From Qipengyuania sp. S6317L1 (GTDB taxonomy: Bacteria; Pseudomonadota; Alphaproteobacteria; Sphingomonadales; Sphingomonadaceae): a stretch of DNA of 64,000 bases. Made by a program: the position numbers and the translations under genes. The stretch is taken from NCBI RefSeq assembly GCF_023015615.1, contig NZ_JALKAJ010000003.1:186001-250000 (forward strand). The letters run 5' to 3'. Below, piece after piece: positions 35,131 to 43,113 of the stretch; within the stretch, counting starts at the first letter, position 1; each line of letters begins with the position of its first letter. The notes beneath the pieces were generated by a model. It searched no databases and was not told the DNA's origin. It saw only the letters and a program-made list of their open reading frames with translations.

Positions 35131-36258
35131 ATGCGGGCCGAGGCCCAAGCCAATATTGACCGGATCGAAGCAGCGCTCGATCTTGTGCGCCAATCGCTCG
35201 ATTGGGAGCGCGCTTTGCGGCGTCTTGATGAACTCAATGCGAGAGTTCAGGACCCGAACCTGTGGGATGATCCCAAGGAAGCGCAGAAGGTGAGCCGCGA
35301 GCAAAAGCTGCTCGAAAGTGCGGTCGACACTGTCAATCAGATCACCGCCGAGATGGGCGATGCGGTCGAGTTCATCGAAATGGGCGAGGCAGAGGGCGAA
35401 GAGAGCATCGTCAATGACGGTCTTGCCAGCCTGGAAAAGCTCGCCGAGCGGGCCGATGCAGATAAGGTGCAAGCACTCCTTTCGGGTGAGGCCGACGCCA
35501 ACGACACCTACATCGAAATTCACGCAGGCGCAGGCGGCACGGAAAGCCAGGACTGGGCCGAAATGCTTTTCCGCATGTATGGCCGCTGGGCCGAGCGGCG
35601 CGGGTTCAAGGTCGAGACGGTAGAATACCAGGCGGGCGATCAGGCGGGCATCAAGTCGGCAACGCTGCTCGTCAAAGGCGAAAACGCTTATGGCTATGCC
35701 AAGACGGAAAGCGGGGTCCACCGTCTTGTCCGCATCAGCCCCTATGACAGCGCAGCCAAACGCCACACTTCGTTCTCATCCGTCTGGGTTTACCCAGTGA
35801 TCGACGATGATATCGACATCGAGATCAACCCCGCCGATCTCAAAGTGGACACCTACCGCGCGAGCGGAGCAGGCGGGCAGCACGTCAACACGACCGATTC
35901 AGCTGTTCGGATCACTCACCAACCGACCGGCATTGTCGTGGCCAGCCAAAACGACCGCTCGCAGCACAAGAACCGCGCGACCGCGATGAACATGCTCAAA
36001 GCACGGCTGTTCGAACGCGAAATGCAAGAGCGCGAAGCGGCGGCCTCGGGCGAATATCAGGAAAAGAGCGAAATTGGCTGGGGTCACCAGATCCGCTCCT
36101 ACGTTTTGCAGCCCTATCAGATGGTCAAAGACCTTCGCACAGGATTCACCAGCTCCTCTCCTGACAAGGTGCTTGATGGTGAGATTGACGGCTATATCTC
36201 CGCCGCGCTTGCCCAGCGCGTGACCGGCGAAAAAGTTGATGTTGAAGATGTCGAGTGA
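35131..36258 (+). CDS. prfB: Peptide chain release factor 2
   Basis: RF2 reads UGA and UAA stop codons and triggers peptide release. The hydrolysis motif GGQ is at residues 248-250 (SGAGGQHVNTTDSAVRI). The codon-recognition loop reads RISPYDSAAKRHTSF, with SPY where E. coli has SPF. The N-terminal coiled region LDELNARVQDPNLWDDP is normal. The reading frame is continuous, so the +1 programmed frameshift known in E. coli prfB is not used. ATG 35131 follows AGGA; an in-frame TTG at 35125 is less likely. It is coupled to the next gene by TGATG. Confidence 0.96.
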   Translation: MRAEAQANIDRIEAALDLVRQSLDWERALRRLDELNARVQDPNLWDDPKEAQKVSREQKLLESAVDTVNQITAEMGDAVEFIEMGEAEGEESIVNDGLASLEKLAERADADKVQALLSGEADANDTYIEIHAGAGGTESQDWAEMLFRMYGRWAERRGFKVETVEYQAGDQAGIKSATLLVKGENAYGYAKTESGVHRLVRISPYDSAAKRHTSFSSVWVYPVIDDDIDIEINPADLKVDTYRASGAGGQHVNTTDSAVRITHQPTGIVVASQNDRSQHKNRATAMNMLKARLFEREMQEREAAASGEYQEKSEIGWGHQIRSYVLQPYQMVKDLRTGFTSSSPDKVLDGEIDGYISAALAQRVTGEKVDVEDVE

Positions 36259-36989
36259 TGCATAATCGGATCGCTTCGATCCAACTGGCATTCGCAGGGC
36301 TTTTGCTTGCAGGATGCGATGCGCTGGCGCCTATGCCCGACCGGCCTGAAAGCGTCGCCGAATTTCCGGCAGCCGACCGCACCGTAACCGAACTCTCATC
36401 GCAAGAGGCCGATCCCTTCCCGGACGAGGATGAACGCGAAGAGCGCGGCGAAGCGCAAACGGTTATAGAGTTAGCGGATATTGCAGCCGGAATGACCGTT
36501 GCCGATATCGGTGCAGGGGAAGGGTACTATACGGTCCGCCTTGGCACGCGCGTTGGCGAGGATGGCCGCGTGCTCGCGCAAGATATCGACCGCGACGCTT
36601 TGGAGCGTTTGGGCCGGCGCGTAGAGCGAGAGCGGCTTGAGAATATTTCAATCAAGCTTGGCAGGACCGACGATCCGCAACTTCCCGTGGACAGTTTCGA
36701 CCGCATTTTTCTCGTCCATGTCTACAGTGAAGTGACCGAACCTTATGCGTTTATGTGGCGCATGTGGCCGGCGCTTTCGCGAGGGGGTCAGGTCATCATC
36801 GTCGAGTATGACAGGCCGATCAATACAGGTGGCATCCCGCCTCAGCTGCTGTTCTGCGAGATGGAGGCGGTGGGATACAAGCTTACCGAATTTGTCGAAC
36901 GTCCCGATCTTGAAAGCTACTTTGCTCGGTTTGAACGCGGGGAAACGCGTGTCGAGCCGCAAGAGATCGAGGCATGCACCAATCGGTGA
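36258..36989 (+). CDS. Predicted lipoprotein with a class I methyltransferase domain
   Basis: This 243-residue product begins with a lipoprotein-like signal (AFAGLLLAGC, cysteine near residue 20), followed by an acidic linker. A Rossmann SAM-binding domain comes next: VADIGAGEGYYTVRLG is motif I, QDIDRDALERLGRRVE follows, and FLVHVYSEVTEPYAFMWRMWPAL and GGQVIIVEYDRP are later strands. If the signal is used the enzyme would be outside the cytoplasm, where SAM is not expected, so either it has another function or the N-terminus is only membrane-associated. It overlaps prfB through TGATG. Confidence 0.78.
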   Translation: MHNRIASIQLAFAGLLLAGCDALAPMPDRPESVAEFPAADRTVTELSSQEADPFPDEDEREERGEAQTVIELADIAAGMTVADIGAGEGYYTVRLGTRVGEDGRVLAQDIDRDALERLGRRVERERLENISIKLGRTDDPQLPVDSFDRIFLVHVYSEVTEPYAFMWRMWPALSRGGQVIIVEYDRPINTGGIPPQLLFCEMEAVGYKLTEFVERPDLESYFARFERGETRVEPQEIEACTNR

Positions 36990-37102
36990 GTGCAGAAGCG
37001 CGCCCATTTGTCCACGAGGTGCAGAGCGCGGCCTTTTCATCGCCCAGACGCAATGCTAGGCGCGCATCACCTAATTAAATAATCAAACGGAGTGTCGCCC
37101 GG

Positions 37103-37612
37103 GTGTCTGAATATCCAACCAGCTTTGATCGTGAAGATTTGCTCAAATGCTCGCGCGGGGAACTGTTTGGTCCCGGCAATGCGCAATTGCCAGCGCCGCC
37201 TATGCTGATGATGGACCGGATTACCGATATTTCGGGCGATGGAGGGGAGCATGGCAAGGGCCATGTCGTCGCAGAATACGATATCAATCCGGATCTGTGG
37301 TTTTTTGACTGCCACTTTCCCGGCAATCCGATCATGCCAGGTTGTCTGGGGCTCGATGGCTTGTGGCAGCTGACCGGGTTCAATTTGGGCTGGCGTGGTT
37401 GGAAGGGGCGCGGCTATGCGCTCGGCGTAGGCGAGGTTAAGCTTACCGGAATGGTGCGGCCTGATCGCAAGATGCTCAAATATTACGTGAATTTCACTAA
37501 GGCTGTGCAAACCCGCCGCCTCACAATGGGCGTTGCCGATGGCGTGGTCGAAGCCGATGGCGAAGTCATCTATCAAGTAAAAGACATGAAAGTCGCGCTT
37601 TCCGAGGCTTAA
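37103..37612 (+). CDS. fabA: 3-Hydroxyacyl-ACP dehydratase/isomerase FabA
   Basis: FabA dehydrates 3-hydroxydecanoyl-ACP and isomerises the trans-2 to the cis-3 double bond, the branch point to unsaturated fatty acids. The hotdog active site is seen as [19 protein letters not shown], with catalytic histidine and aspartate. [15 protein letters not shown] and [13 protein letters not shown] are also typical. The length, 169 residues, is normal. Start is GTG 37103. The partner fabB follows 28 bases after the stop, the usual FabA-FabB arrangement. No irr or fabI gene is visible beside it. Confidence 0.96.
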   Translation: MSEYPTSFDREDLLKCSRGELFGPGNAQLPAPPMLMMDRITDISGDGGEHGKGHVVAEYDINPDLWFFDCHFPGNPIMPGCLGLDGLWQLTGFNLGWRGWKGRGYALGVGEVKLTGMVRPDRKMLKYYVNFTKAVQTRRLTMGVADGVVEADGEVIYQVKDMKVALSEA

Positions 37613-37640
37613 GGCCGGATAGCAGCAGCAAGGGGATCAA

Positions 37641-38870
37641 ATGCGCCGCATAGTGATAACGGGACTGGGGATCGTATCCTCAATCGGAAACAATGCCGAA
37701 GAGGTGACCGCTTCATTGATAGCCGGAAAATCCGGCATTTCGTTCAACGAGGACATGGCCGAACACGGCTTCCGCTCGCAGGTCGCGGGCGCGATCAATC
37801 TGGATGTCAAGGAAGCGATCGACAAGCGCACACTCCGTTTTATGGGGCCGGGTGCTGCCTATGCCTACCTCGCGATGGAACAAGCAATTGCCGACGCTGG
37901 TCTAGAGGAAAAAGACGTTATCAACCCGATGACCGGGGTGATTGCAGGCTCCGGCGGGCCCTCAACCTCCGCAATGTTTGCAGCACACCAGACCGTGCTC
38001 AAAAGCGGCGCCACCAAGCGTATCGGCCCGCTCGCTGTGCCAAAAACCATGTCTTCGACCGTGAGCGCGAACCTTGCGACCGCGTACCAGATCAAGGGCA
38101 TGAACTTCTCGATCACATCGGCGTGTTCGACTTCACTCCACTGTATCGGCATGGCTGCGCAGCAGATCGCGCTTGGCGTTCAGGACGTAATGTTCGGCGG
38201 CGGCGGCGAAGAGCTCGATTGGACGCTGTCGTGCCTGTTCGATGCGATGGGTGCGATGTCGAGCAAATATAATGACACACCCGAACGTGCGAGCCGTGCT
38301 TTTGACGCAGACCGCGATGGTTTTGTCATTGGCGGCGGCGGTGCGATGCTGGTTCTGGAAAGCCTCGAACATGCTCAGGCGCGGGGTGCGAAAATCTATG
38401 CCGAGGTCACCGGTTTTTGTGCAACCTCTGACGGCGCAGACATGGTCGCGCCATCGGGCGAGGGCGGTGAGCGGGCTATGGCCGGCGCATTGAAGACCTT
38501 GCCAGAGGGCCGCAAGGTTTCTTACATCAATGCCCACGGCACCTCGACACCGGTTGGCGATGTTGGCGAAATCGAAGCCGTCCGACGCGTGTTCGGTGAA
38601 GGCTCAACGCCTCCTGTAAGCTCGACCAAGTCGATGACCGGGCACAGCCAAGGCGCCACCGGTGCGCAGGAAGCGGTCTATTGCCTGCTCGCGCTCGAAA
38701 ACGATTTCATCATCCCGTCGATCAACGTCGAAAATCTCGATCCGGCCCTGAAACCAGAAGAAATTGCCACCGAACTGGTAGAGAATGCCGGGCTCGACAC
38801 GGTGATGACCAACAGCTTCGGCTTTGGCGGCACCAATGGTTCGATGCTGATGAGCAAATTTCAGGGCTAA
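37641..38870 (+). CDS. fabB: 3-Oxoacyl-ACP synthase I (beta-ketoacyl synthase)
   Basis: FabB elongates acyl-ACP with malonyl-ACP and is needed for the cis-3-decenoyl product of FabA. The catalytic cysteine is in [12 protein letters not shown]. The active-site histidines are in [13 protein letters not shown] and [28 protein letters not shown] at the N-terminus and [12 protein letters not shown] at the C-terminus are standard. 409 residues is typical. Together with fabA it supplies unsaturated acyl chains, and might also feed a cis-2 fatty-acid signal if the RpfF-like enzyme uses them. A GNAT gene begins six bases after the stop. Confidence 0.96.
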   Translation: MRRIVITGLGIVSSIGNNAEEVTASLIAGKSGISFNEDMAEHGFRSQVAGAINLDVKEAIDKRTLRFMGPGAAYAYLAMEQAIADAGLEEKDVINPMTGVIAGSGGPSTSAMFAAHQTVLKSGATKRIGPLAVPKTMSSTVSANLATAYQIKGMNFSITSACSTSLHCIGMAAQQIALGVQDVMFGGGGEELDWTLSCLFDAMGAMSSKYNDTPERASRAFDADRDGFVIGGGGAMLVLESLEHAQARGAKIYAEVTGFCATSDGADMVAPSGEGGERAMAGALKTLPEGRKVSYINAHGTSTPVGDVGEIEAVRRVFGEGSTPPVSSTKSMTGHSQGATGAQEAVYCLLALENDFIIPSINVENLDPALKPEEIATELVENAGLDTVMTNSFGFGGTNGSMLMSKFQG

Positions 38871-38876
38871 AACCAA

Positions 38877-39332
38877 ATGGAGATCCGGCGCAGCGACCTT
38901 TCCGAAGCTGAAGTTATTGCGCTAATCGAATTGCATGGGCGCGAGATGGATGCCGGCTCACCACCGGGCACTTGCCATTTCCTCGACCTGTCGGGGCTGA
39001 AAGTGCCTGATGTTGAGCTTTATGCCGCTTGGGACGGTGACAGATTGCTCTCAATCGGTGCGCTCAAAATGCATGAAGGCTTTGGAGAGATCAAGTCCAT
39101 GCGCGCCCACCCGGATGCGCGCGGCACGGGGGCGGGCAAGGCGATGTTGGCCCATCTGGTGGACCGTGCGCGCGAATTGGGTTTTTCGCAGGTGAAGCTT
39201 GAAACGGGCAAGGGGCCGGTTTTTGAGGCGGCCCTTGGCCTTTACCGAAGTTTTGGCTTTGCGCCTTGCGGTGCCTTTGCGAACTACGACCCGGGCGACT
39301 TTAACAAGCTTTATTCGCTTGAACTGAAGTGA
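38877..39332 (+). CDS. GNAT family N-acetyltransferase
   Basis: The 151-residue single-domain GNAT has the acetyl-CoA-binding signature MRAHPDARGTGAGKAMLAHLVDRA in its middle, and LYRSFGFAPCGAFANYDPGDF near the C-terminus. The pattern is close to the YhbS/phosphinothricin-type group. The acceptor amine is unknown. It follows fabB by six bases and overlaps the hydrolase gene by four, so it is likely in the same transcript, although no pathway link to fatty-acid synthesis is evident. Confidence 0.88.
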   Translation: MEIRRSDLSEAEVIALIELHGREMDAGSPPGTCHFLDLSGLKVPDVELYAAWDGDRLLSIGALKMHEGFGEIKSMRAHPDARGTGAGKAMLAHLVDRARELGFSQVKLETGKGPVFEAALGLYRSFGFAPCGAFANYDPGDFNKLYSLELK

Positions 39333-40066
39333 CCTACAAGCCTCCCTCGCTCTTCCTGTTTTTGAGGGAGGTGCCGCATATACCGTTTATCTGGGCCTCA
39401 CGGTGGCGCGAGGCACGCGCTGTGGAGGTTTTGGTCGATCCAGAGGATGACCCGCCGCCAATCATCGTTGTGCCCGGTCTTATGTCGCGCGATATTTCGA
39501 CCACCTTGCTTCGACGCACGCTAAAGCAATCTGGTTTTCCCACCTACGCTTCCAAAATGGGCTTCATGCGCGGGGTCACGCGCAAACGCATGAAAAAGGC
39601 TGAGAAGCGCTTGCGCAAAATCTCGAAACGGCATGGAAGGCCCGTTATTCTGGTGGGTTGGAGCCTTGGCGGGCTTTATGCCCGAGTCCTTGCACAGCGT
39701 CACCCCAAGCGCGTTGCCATGGTGGTGACTTTGGGCTCGCCATTTTCGGGAAGTCGCAAGGCTAACAACGCCTGGCGGGTGTACGAATATCTCAACAAGC
39801 ACACGGTCGATTCGCCACCTGTCAAAGACGACGCGAGCCTTAAGCCGCCTGTCCATACGGTTGCGATCTGGTCGAAGCGCGATGGCATTATCGCGCCGTC
39901 AAGTGCGCGAGGTCAGCCGAACGAACGCGATATCGCGATCGAGATGAAGGCGCGGCACATGACCTTTGGGGCAGGGCGCCGCGAGGCCGCGGAGATCGCC
40001 TCTATTGTGAAGGACGAATTTGAAAAGGCGCAGAAAGCGGCTTCAACCGCCGACGAGGGCGGTTAG
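39329..40066 (+). CDS. Alpha/beta hydrolase (esterase/lipase-like)
   Basis: The 245-residue protein shows IIVVPGLMSRDIST for the oxyanion region and the nucleophile elbow VGWSLGGLYAR with the central serine. VTLGSPFSG and VAIWSKRDGIIAP (catalytic aspartate region) follow, and a histidine in MKARHMTFG completes a plausible triad. It looks like a cytoplasmic esterase or lipase. A lysine/arginine-rich helix (TRKRMKKAEKRLRK) is unusual and may bind membranes or nucleic acid. Start is GTG 39329 in a four-base overlap with the GNAT gene. It converges with and overlaps the next gene's 3' end by 24 bases. Confidence 0.83.
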   Translation: MTYKPPSLFLFLREVPHIPFIWASRWREARAVEVLVDPEDDPPPIIVVPGLMSRDISTTLLRRTLKQSGFPTYASKMGFMRGVTRKRMKKAEKRLRKISKRHGRPVILVGWSLGGLYARVLAQRHPKRVAMVVTLGSPFSGSRKANNAWRVYEYLNKHTVDSPPVKDDASLKPPVHTVAIWSKRDGIIAPSSARGQPNERDIAIEMKARHMTFGAGRREAAEIASIVKDEFEKAQKAASTADEGG

Positions 40067-41062
40067 GACCTGATCGGGCGGTCTGTGCCCGTCGGCCCAG
40101 AAACGGATGTTGGCGATCACCTTTTCGCCCGATGCCTCGCGACCCTCGACGGTGGCGCTGCCGATATGGGGAAGTGTCATCACGTTGGGGTGCCGGATGA
40201 GGCGCGGATCGACCAGAGGTTCGTTCGGATAGACATCTAGGCCAGCACCAGCGAGGTGTCCGGATTGCAGAGCCGCAATAAGCGCCTCTTGGTCGATGAT
40301 TTCCCCTCGCGCGGTGTTAACAATGCATGAGCCGGGCTTCATCATCCCGATACGCCTTGCATCGATTAGTCCGCGCGTTTCCTCGGTCAAAGGACAGTGC
40401 AGGGTGAGAATATCAGCCTCGGCCACGAGCGCATCGACAGTATCGACAAAGCGCGCGCTGAGCATTTTTTCCATTGCTTCGGGCAGTTGGCGCCTTCCGT
40501 AATAGGCGATATCCATGCCGAAAGCGCGGGCGCGGTGGGCGACCGCCTGTCCGATCCGGCCCATGCCGATGATGCCCAGGACCTTCCCACCGATCTTGCG
40601 TCCCAGCATCCCTGTGGGCGCCCATCCTGTCCATTTGCCGCCGCGAATTAACTCAACGCCTTCCCGGATGCGGCGGGGCACACCGATGATGCCAGCCATC
40701 GTCAGATCGGCGGTGTCATCGGTAAAAACGCCGGAGGTGTTGGTGACGATAATCTTACGCTTGGCGGCTGCTTTTAGGTCGATATGCTCAGTGCCTGCGC
40801 CAAAATTGGCGATCAGGCGCAGCCTTTCGCCTGCGTTTTCGATCATGTCTGCGTCAATCCGGTCCGTGACCGTGGGGACCAGCACATCGCAGCTCGCCAT
40901 CGCCTCTGCCAACTGCTCCCGCGTCAATGGCTGATCGGTCTCGTTCAAAACCGTGTCGTAAAGCTCGCTCATTCGCGCTTCGACCGAGGGCGCCAAGTGG
41001 CGTGTGATGACGACTTTGGGTCTGCCAGAGGCAAAGTGCGGAGGGCTTATATGATCGGACAT
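40043..41062 (-). CDS. D-2-hydroxyacid dehydrogenase (glyoxylate/hydroxypyruvate reductase-like)
   Basis: A 339-residue NAD(P)-dependent dehydrogenase. The Rossmann loop is GIIGMGRIGQAVAHRARAFG. Catalytic residues lie in IVNTARGEIIDQ (Arg), YPNEPLVDPRL (Glu) and TLPHIGSATVEGR (His). An N-terminal flavodoxin-like half shows LIANFGAGTEHIDLKAA. These are consistent with glyoxylate or hydroxypyruvate reduction, but the exact substrate is open. It is transcribed alone on the minus strand, divergent from the SH3 gene. Confidence 0.92.
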   Translation of the reverse strand: MSDHISPPHFASGRPKVVITRHLAPSVEARMSELYDTVLNETDQPLTREQLAEAMASCDVLVPTVTDRIDADMIENAGERLRLIANFGAGTEHIDLKAAAKRKIIVTNTSGVFTDDTADLTMAGIIGVPRRIREGVELIRGGKWTGWAPTGMLGRKIGGKVLGIIGMGRIGQAVAHRARAFGMDIAYYGRRQLPEAMEKMLSARFVDTVDALVAEADILTLHCPLTEETRGLIDARRIGMMKPGSCIVNTARGEIIDQEALIAALQSGHLAGAGLDVYPNEPLVDPRLIRHPNVMTLPHIGSATVEGREASGEKVIANIRFWADGHRPPDQVLTALVGG

Positions 41063-41190
41063 TACACCAAAAGCGCTACTGGTATTGGCCCATGAACGTC
41101 AAGCTGGCTTTCCCGGAATGAGACGGGCAAACGAGGCTTTACATTTGTTCATCTTGAAAAGTTGAGATCGTCTTGGTTACTACCCCCTCT

Positions 41191-41676
41191 ATGAAGCAAC
41201 CTCGCGCCATTTTATTTGCCGTCATGGCCATCACGCTGTTCGTTGGCACACTTCCCTCTCCCGCGTTCGCACAGGACCGCGAGGTGCCCTATTGGGCGAC
41301 ACTGCGGTTTGACACCGTGAACATGCGCAAGGGGCCCAGCCAGGACTATCCGATCGACTGGGTGTACAAGCGCAAGGGTCTTCCGGTGAAGGTGGTGCGG
41401 CTTCGCGAAGGGTGGCGATTGGTGCAGGATCCGGATGGCACGCAAGGATGGATCGCCGCAAGCCAGTTGAGCCCGAAGCTGGGCGCTCTTGTGGTTGGTG
41501 AGGGCAACGTCCCAATTCGCGAAGACGCTTCCAATACCGCCGCTTTACGCTGGCACGCAGAGCCCGGCGTGGTCGGCGAGCTTATGCGATGCCGCGAGAA
41601 TTTCTGCGAAATCGATGTCAGCGGTCGCAGCGGATGGATCGCCGCAGAACGGCTTTGGGGCGTTAGCGAAATGTGA
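41191..41676 (+). CDS. Secreted SH3-domain protein (two SH3-like repeats)
   Basis: The product, about 161 residues, has a signal peptide ending near PSPAFAQ and two bacterial SH3-like units. The first is VNMRKGPSQDYPIDWVYK...GWIAASQL and the second contains VPIREDASNTAALRW and GWIAAERLWGV. These domains often bind cell-wall peptides. Two cysteines (RCRENFCEI) might form a disulfide. Start ATG 41191 is chosen because the signal begins there; a TTG at 41173 is in frame. The gene ends beside a strong inverted repeat before the convergent thiolase. Confidence 0.85.
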   Translation: MKQPRAILFAVMAITLFVGTLPSPAFAQDREVPYWATLRFDTVNMRKGPSQDYPIDWVYKRKGLPVKVVRLREGWRLVQDPDGTQGWIAASQLSPKLGALVVGEGNVPIREDASNTAALRWHAEPGVVGELMRCRENFCEIDVSGRSGWIAAERLWGVSEM

Positions 41677-41681
41677 GGTGA

Positions 41682-41710
41682 AGAGCCCCTGCGCGGATCG
41701 CAGGAGCTCT
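41682..41710. terminator. Bidirectional terminator-like hairpin between SH3 gene and thiolase
   Basis: AGAGCCCCTGCG (41682-41693) and CGCAGGAGCTCT (41699-41710) form a 12-base stem with one mismatch and a CGGAT loop. It lies exactly between two convergent genes. A T-run is absent, so it may act with another factor. Confidence 0.6.
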
Positions 41711-41718
41711 CCTGAAGA

Positions 41719-42915
41719 TTAAGCCAGTTCGACTGCCACTGCTGTCGCCTCACCGCCGCCGATGCAAAGGCTGGCGATGCCGCGCTTCTTGCCTTGTGAT
41801 TTAAGCGCGTTGATCAGTGTGACGATGATCCTCGTGCCAGACGCGCCGATCGGGTGGCCCAGAGCGGTTGCGCCGCCGTTCACATTGATCTTGGCATGGT
41901 CGATGCCGATATCGCGCATTGCGAACATGGCGACGCAGGCAAAAGCCTCGTTCACTTCCCAAAGATCGACATCATCGACTGACCAGCCTGCATTGGCGAG
42001 GACCTTTTCAATCGCGCCAACCGGGGCGACGGTGAAGTCCTTTGGCTCGCGCGCGTGTGCGGCAAGGGCGATGATCTTGGCGACGGGTGACTGACCATTT
42101 TCCTTCGCCACACTTTCGCGGGTGAGAACCACAGCCGCGGCGCCGTCTGAAATGGAGCTTGAAGTCGCAGCGGTGATCGTGCCGTCTTTTGCGAACGCCG
42201 CACGAAGGGTCGGGATCTTGTCCGGGCGGCCCTTGCCGGGTTGTTCGTCGGTGTCGACGGTCACATCGCCCTTACGCGTTTTGAAGGTTACGGGAACGAC
42301 TTCGTCCGCAAACGCCCCGCTTTCGATCGCGGCGTTGGCGCGTGAAAGCGATTCAATCGAATAAGCGTCCTGCTCCTCACGGGTCAGCTGGTATTCGTCG
42401 GCCGTGTCCTGCGCAAAAGTGCCCATCGCGCGGCCTTCCTCATAGGCATCTTCGAGCCCGTCGAGGAACATGTGGTCATAGGTGGTGTCATGGCCAATAC
42501 GCGCGCCAGAGCGGTGCTTTTTAAGAAGGTATGGCGCGTTGGTCATGCTTTCCATCCCGCCTGCGACCACATAGTCAACGGTTCCGCTGGCGAGCGCTTC
42601 TGCGCCCATGATGACGGTCTGCATGCCCGAGCCGCATACCTTGTTGACTGTGGTGGCCTGAACGGATTTGGGCAGACCTGCTTTCAAAGCGGCTTGGCGT
42701 GCTGGCGCCTGACCTAGCCCTGCCGGAAGCACGCAGCCCATATAGGCGCGGTCGAATTTGTCGCCTGACACGCCCGAACGTTCTACCGCTGCCTTGACTG
42801 CAGTTGCGCCAAGTTCGGTTGCCGAGACATCGGACAATGCCCCTTGCATTCCGCCCATCGGTGTACGGGCATAAGACAGGATGACGATCGGGTCAGAAGC
42901 AGCAAATTGCGACAT
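41719..42915 (-). CDS. Acetyl-CoA C-acetyltransferase (thiolase)
   Basis: This 398-residue thiolase condenses or cleaves acetoacetyl-CoA. The acyl-binding cysteine is in KVCGSGMQTVIMGAEAL, the catalytic histidine in GATALGHPIGASGTRI, and the second cysteine in SLCIGGGEATAVAVE. These are the normal three sites. It might act in acetoacetyl-CoA supply, polyhydroxybutyrate or amino-acid catabolism; no partner gene is adjacent. ATG 42915 follows a GAAGGA site. It is divergent from the aldehyde dehydrogenase gene. Confidence 0.95.
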   Translation of the reverse strand: MSQFAASDPIVILSYARTPMGGMQGALSDVSATELGATAVKAAVERSGVSGDKFDRAYMGCVLPAGLGQAPARQAALKAGLPKSVQATTVNKVCGSGMQTVIMGAEALASGTVDYVVAGGMESMTNAPYLLKKHRSGARIGHDTTYDHMFLDGLEDAYEEGRAMGTFAQDTADEYQLTREEQDAYSIESLSRANAAIESGAFADEVVPVTFKTRKGDVTVDTDEQPGKGRPDKIPTLRAAFAKDGTITAATSSSISDGAAAVVLTRESVAKENGQSPVAKIIALAAHAREPKDFTVAPVGAIEKVLANAGWSVDDVDLWEVNEAFACVAMFAMRDIGIDHAKINVNGGATALGHPIGASGTRIIVTLINALKSQGKKRGIASLCIGGGEATAVAVELA

Positions 42916-43113
42916 GGTCTAAATCCTTCAGGAAGGGGTCAATATTCTCGTGTGCACGTAGGAGGGGAGTCGCTGAAACGCAACGACTAGAGCCATCAGT
43001 TTCTGGTGCGGGCCAGATGGCGAAGCGTCCTGCCGGTCATAAATCTTGCGCGCGCCGGTGACTTCGCGCAAGGTGCGTCTCAAATCAAAACGATAATTAG
43101 GAGAGGGTCCAAC
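42916..43113. promoter_or_regulatory. Divergent spacer with inverted repeat upstream of the aldehyde dehydrogenase
   Basis: CTTGCGCG (43045-43052) and CGCGCAAG (43065-43072) are perfect 8-base arms with 12 bases between. The size would suit a TetR- or LysR-type operator or an RNA hairpin. GGAGAGGG at 43100-43107 is the ribosome site for the dehydrogenase. No other gene is seen in the spacer. Confidence 0.4.

Noticed and set aside
34960-35766. A 268-residue minus-strand frame opposite the peroxiredoxin and prfB.
   Set aside because: Crosses two supported genes and their spacer; no motif seen.
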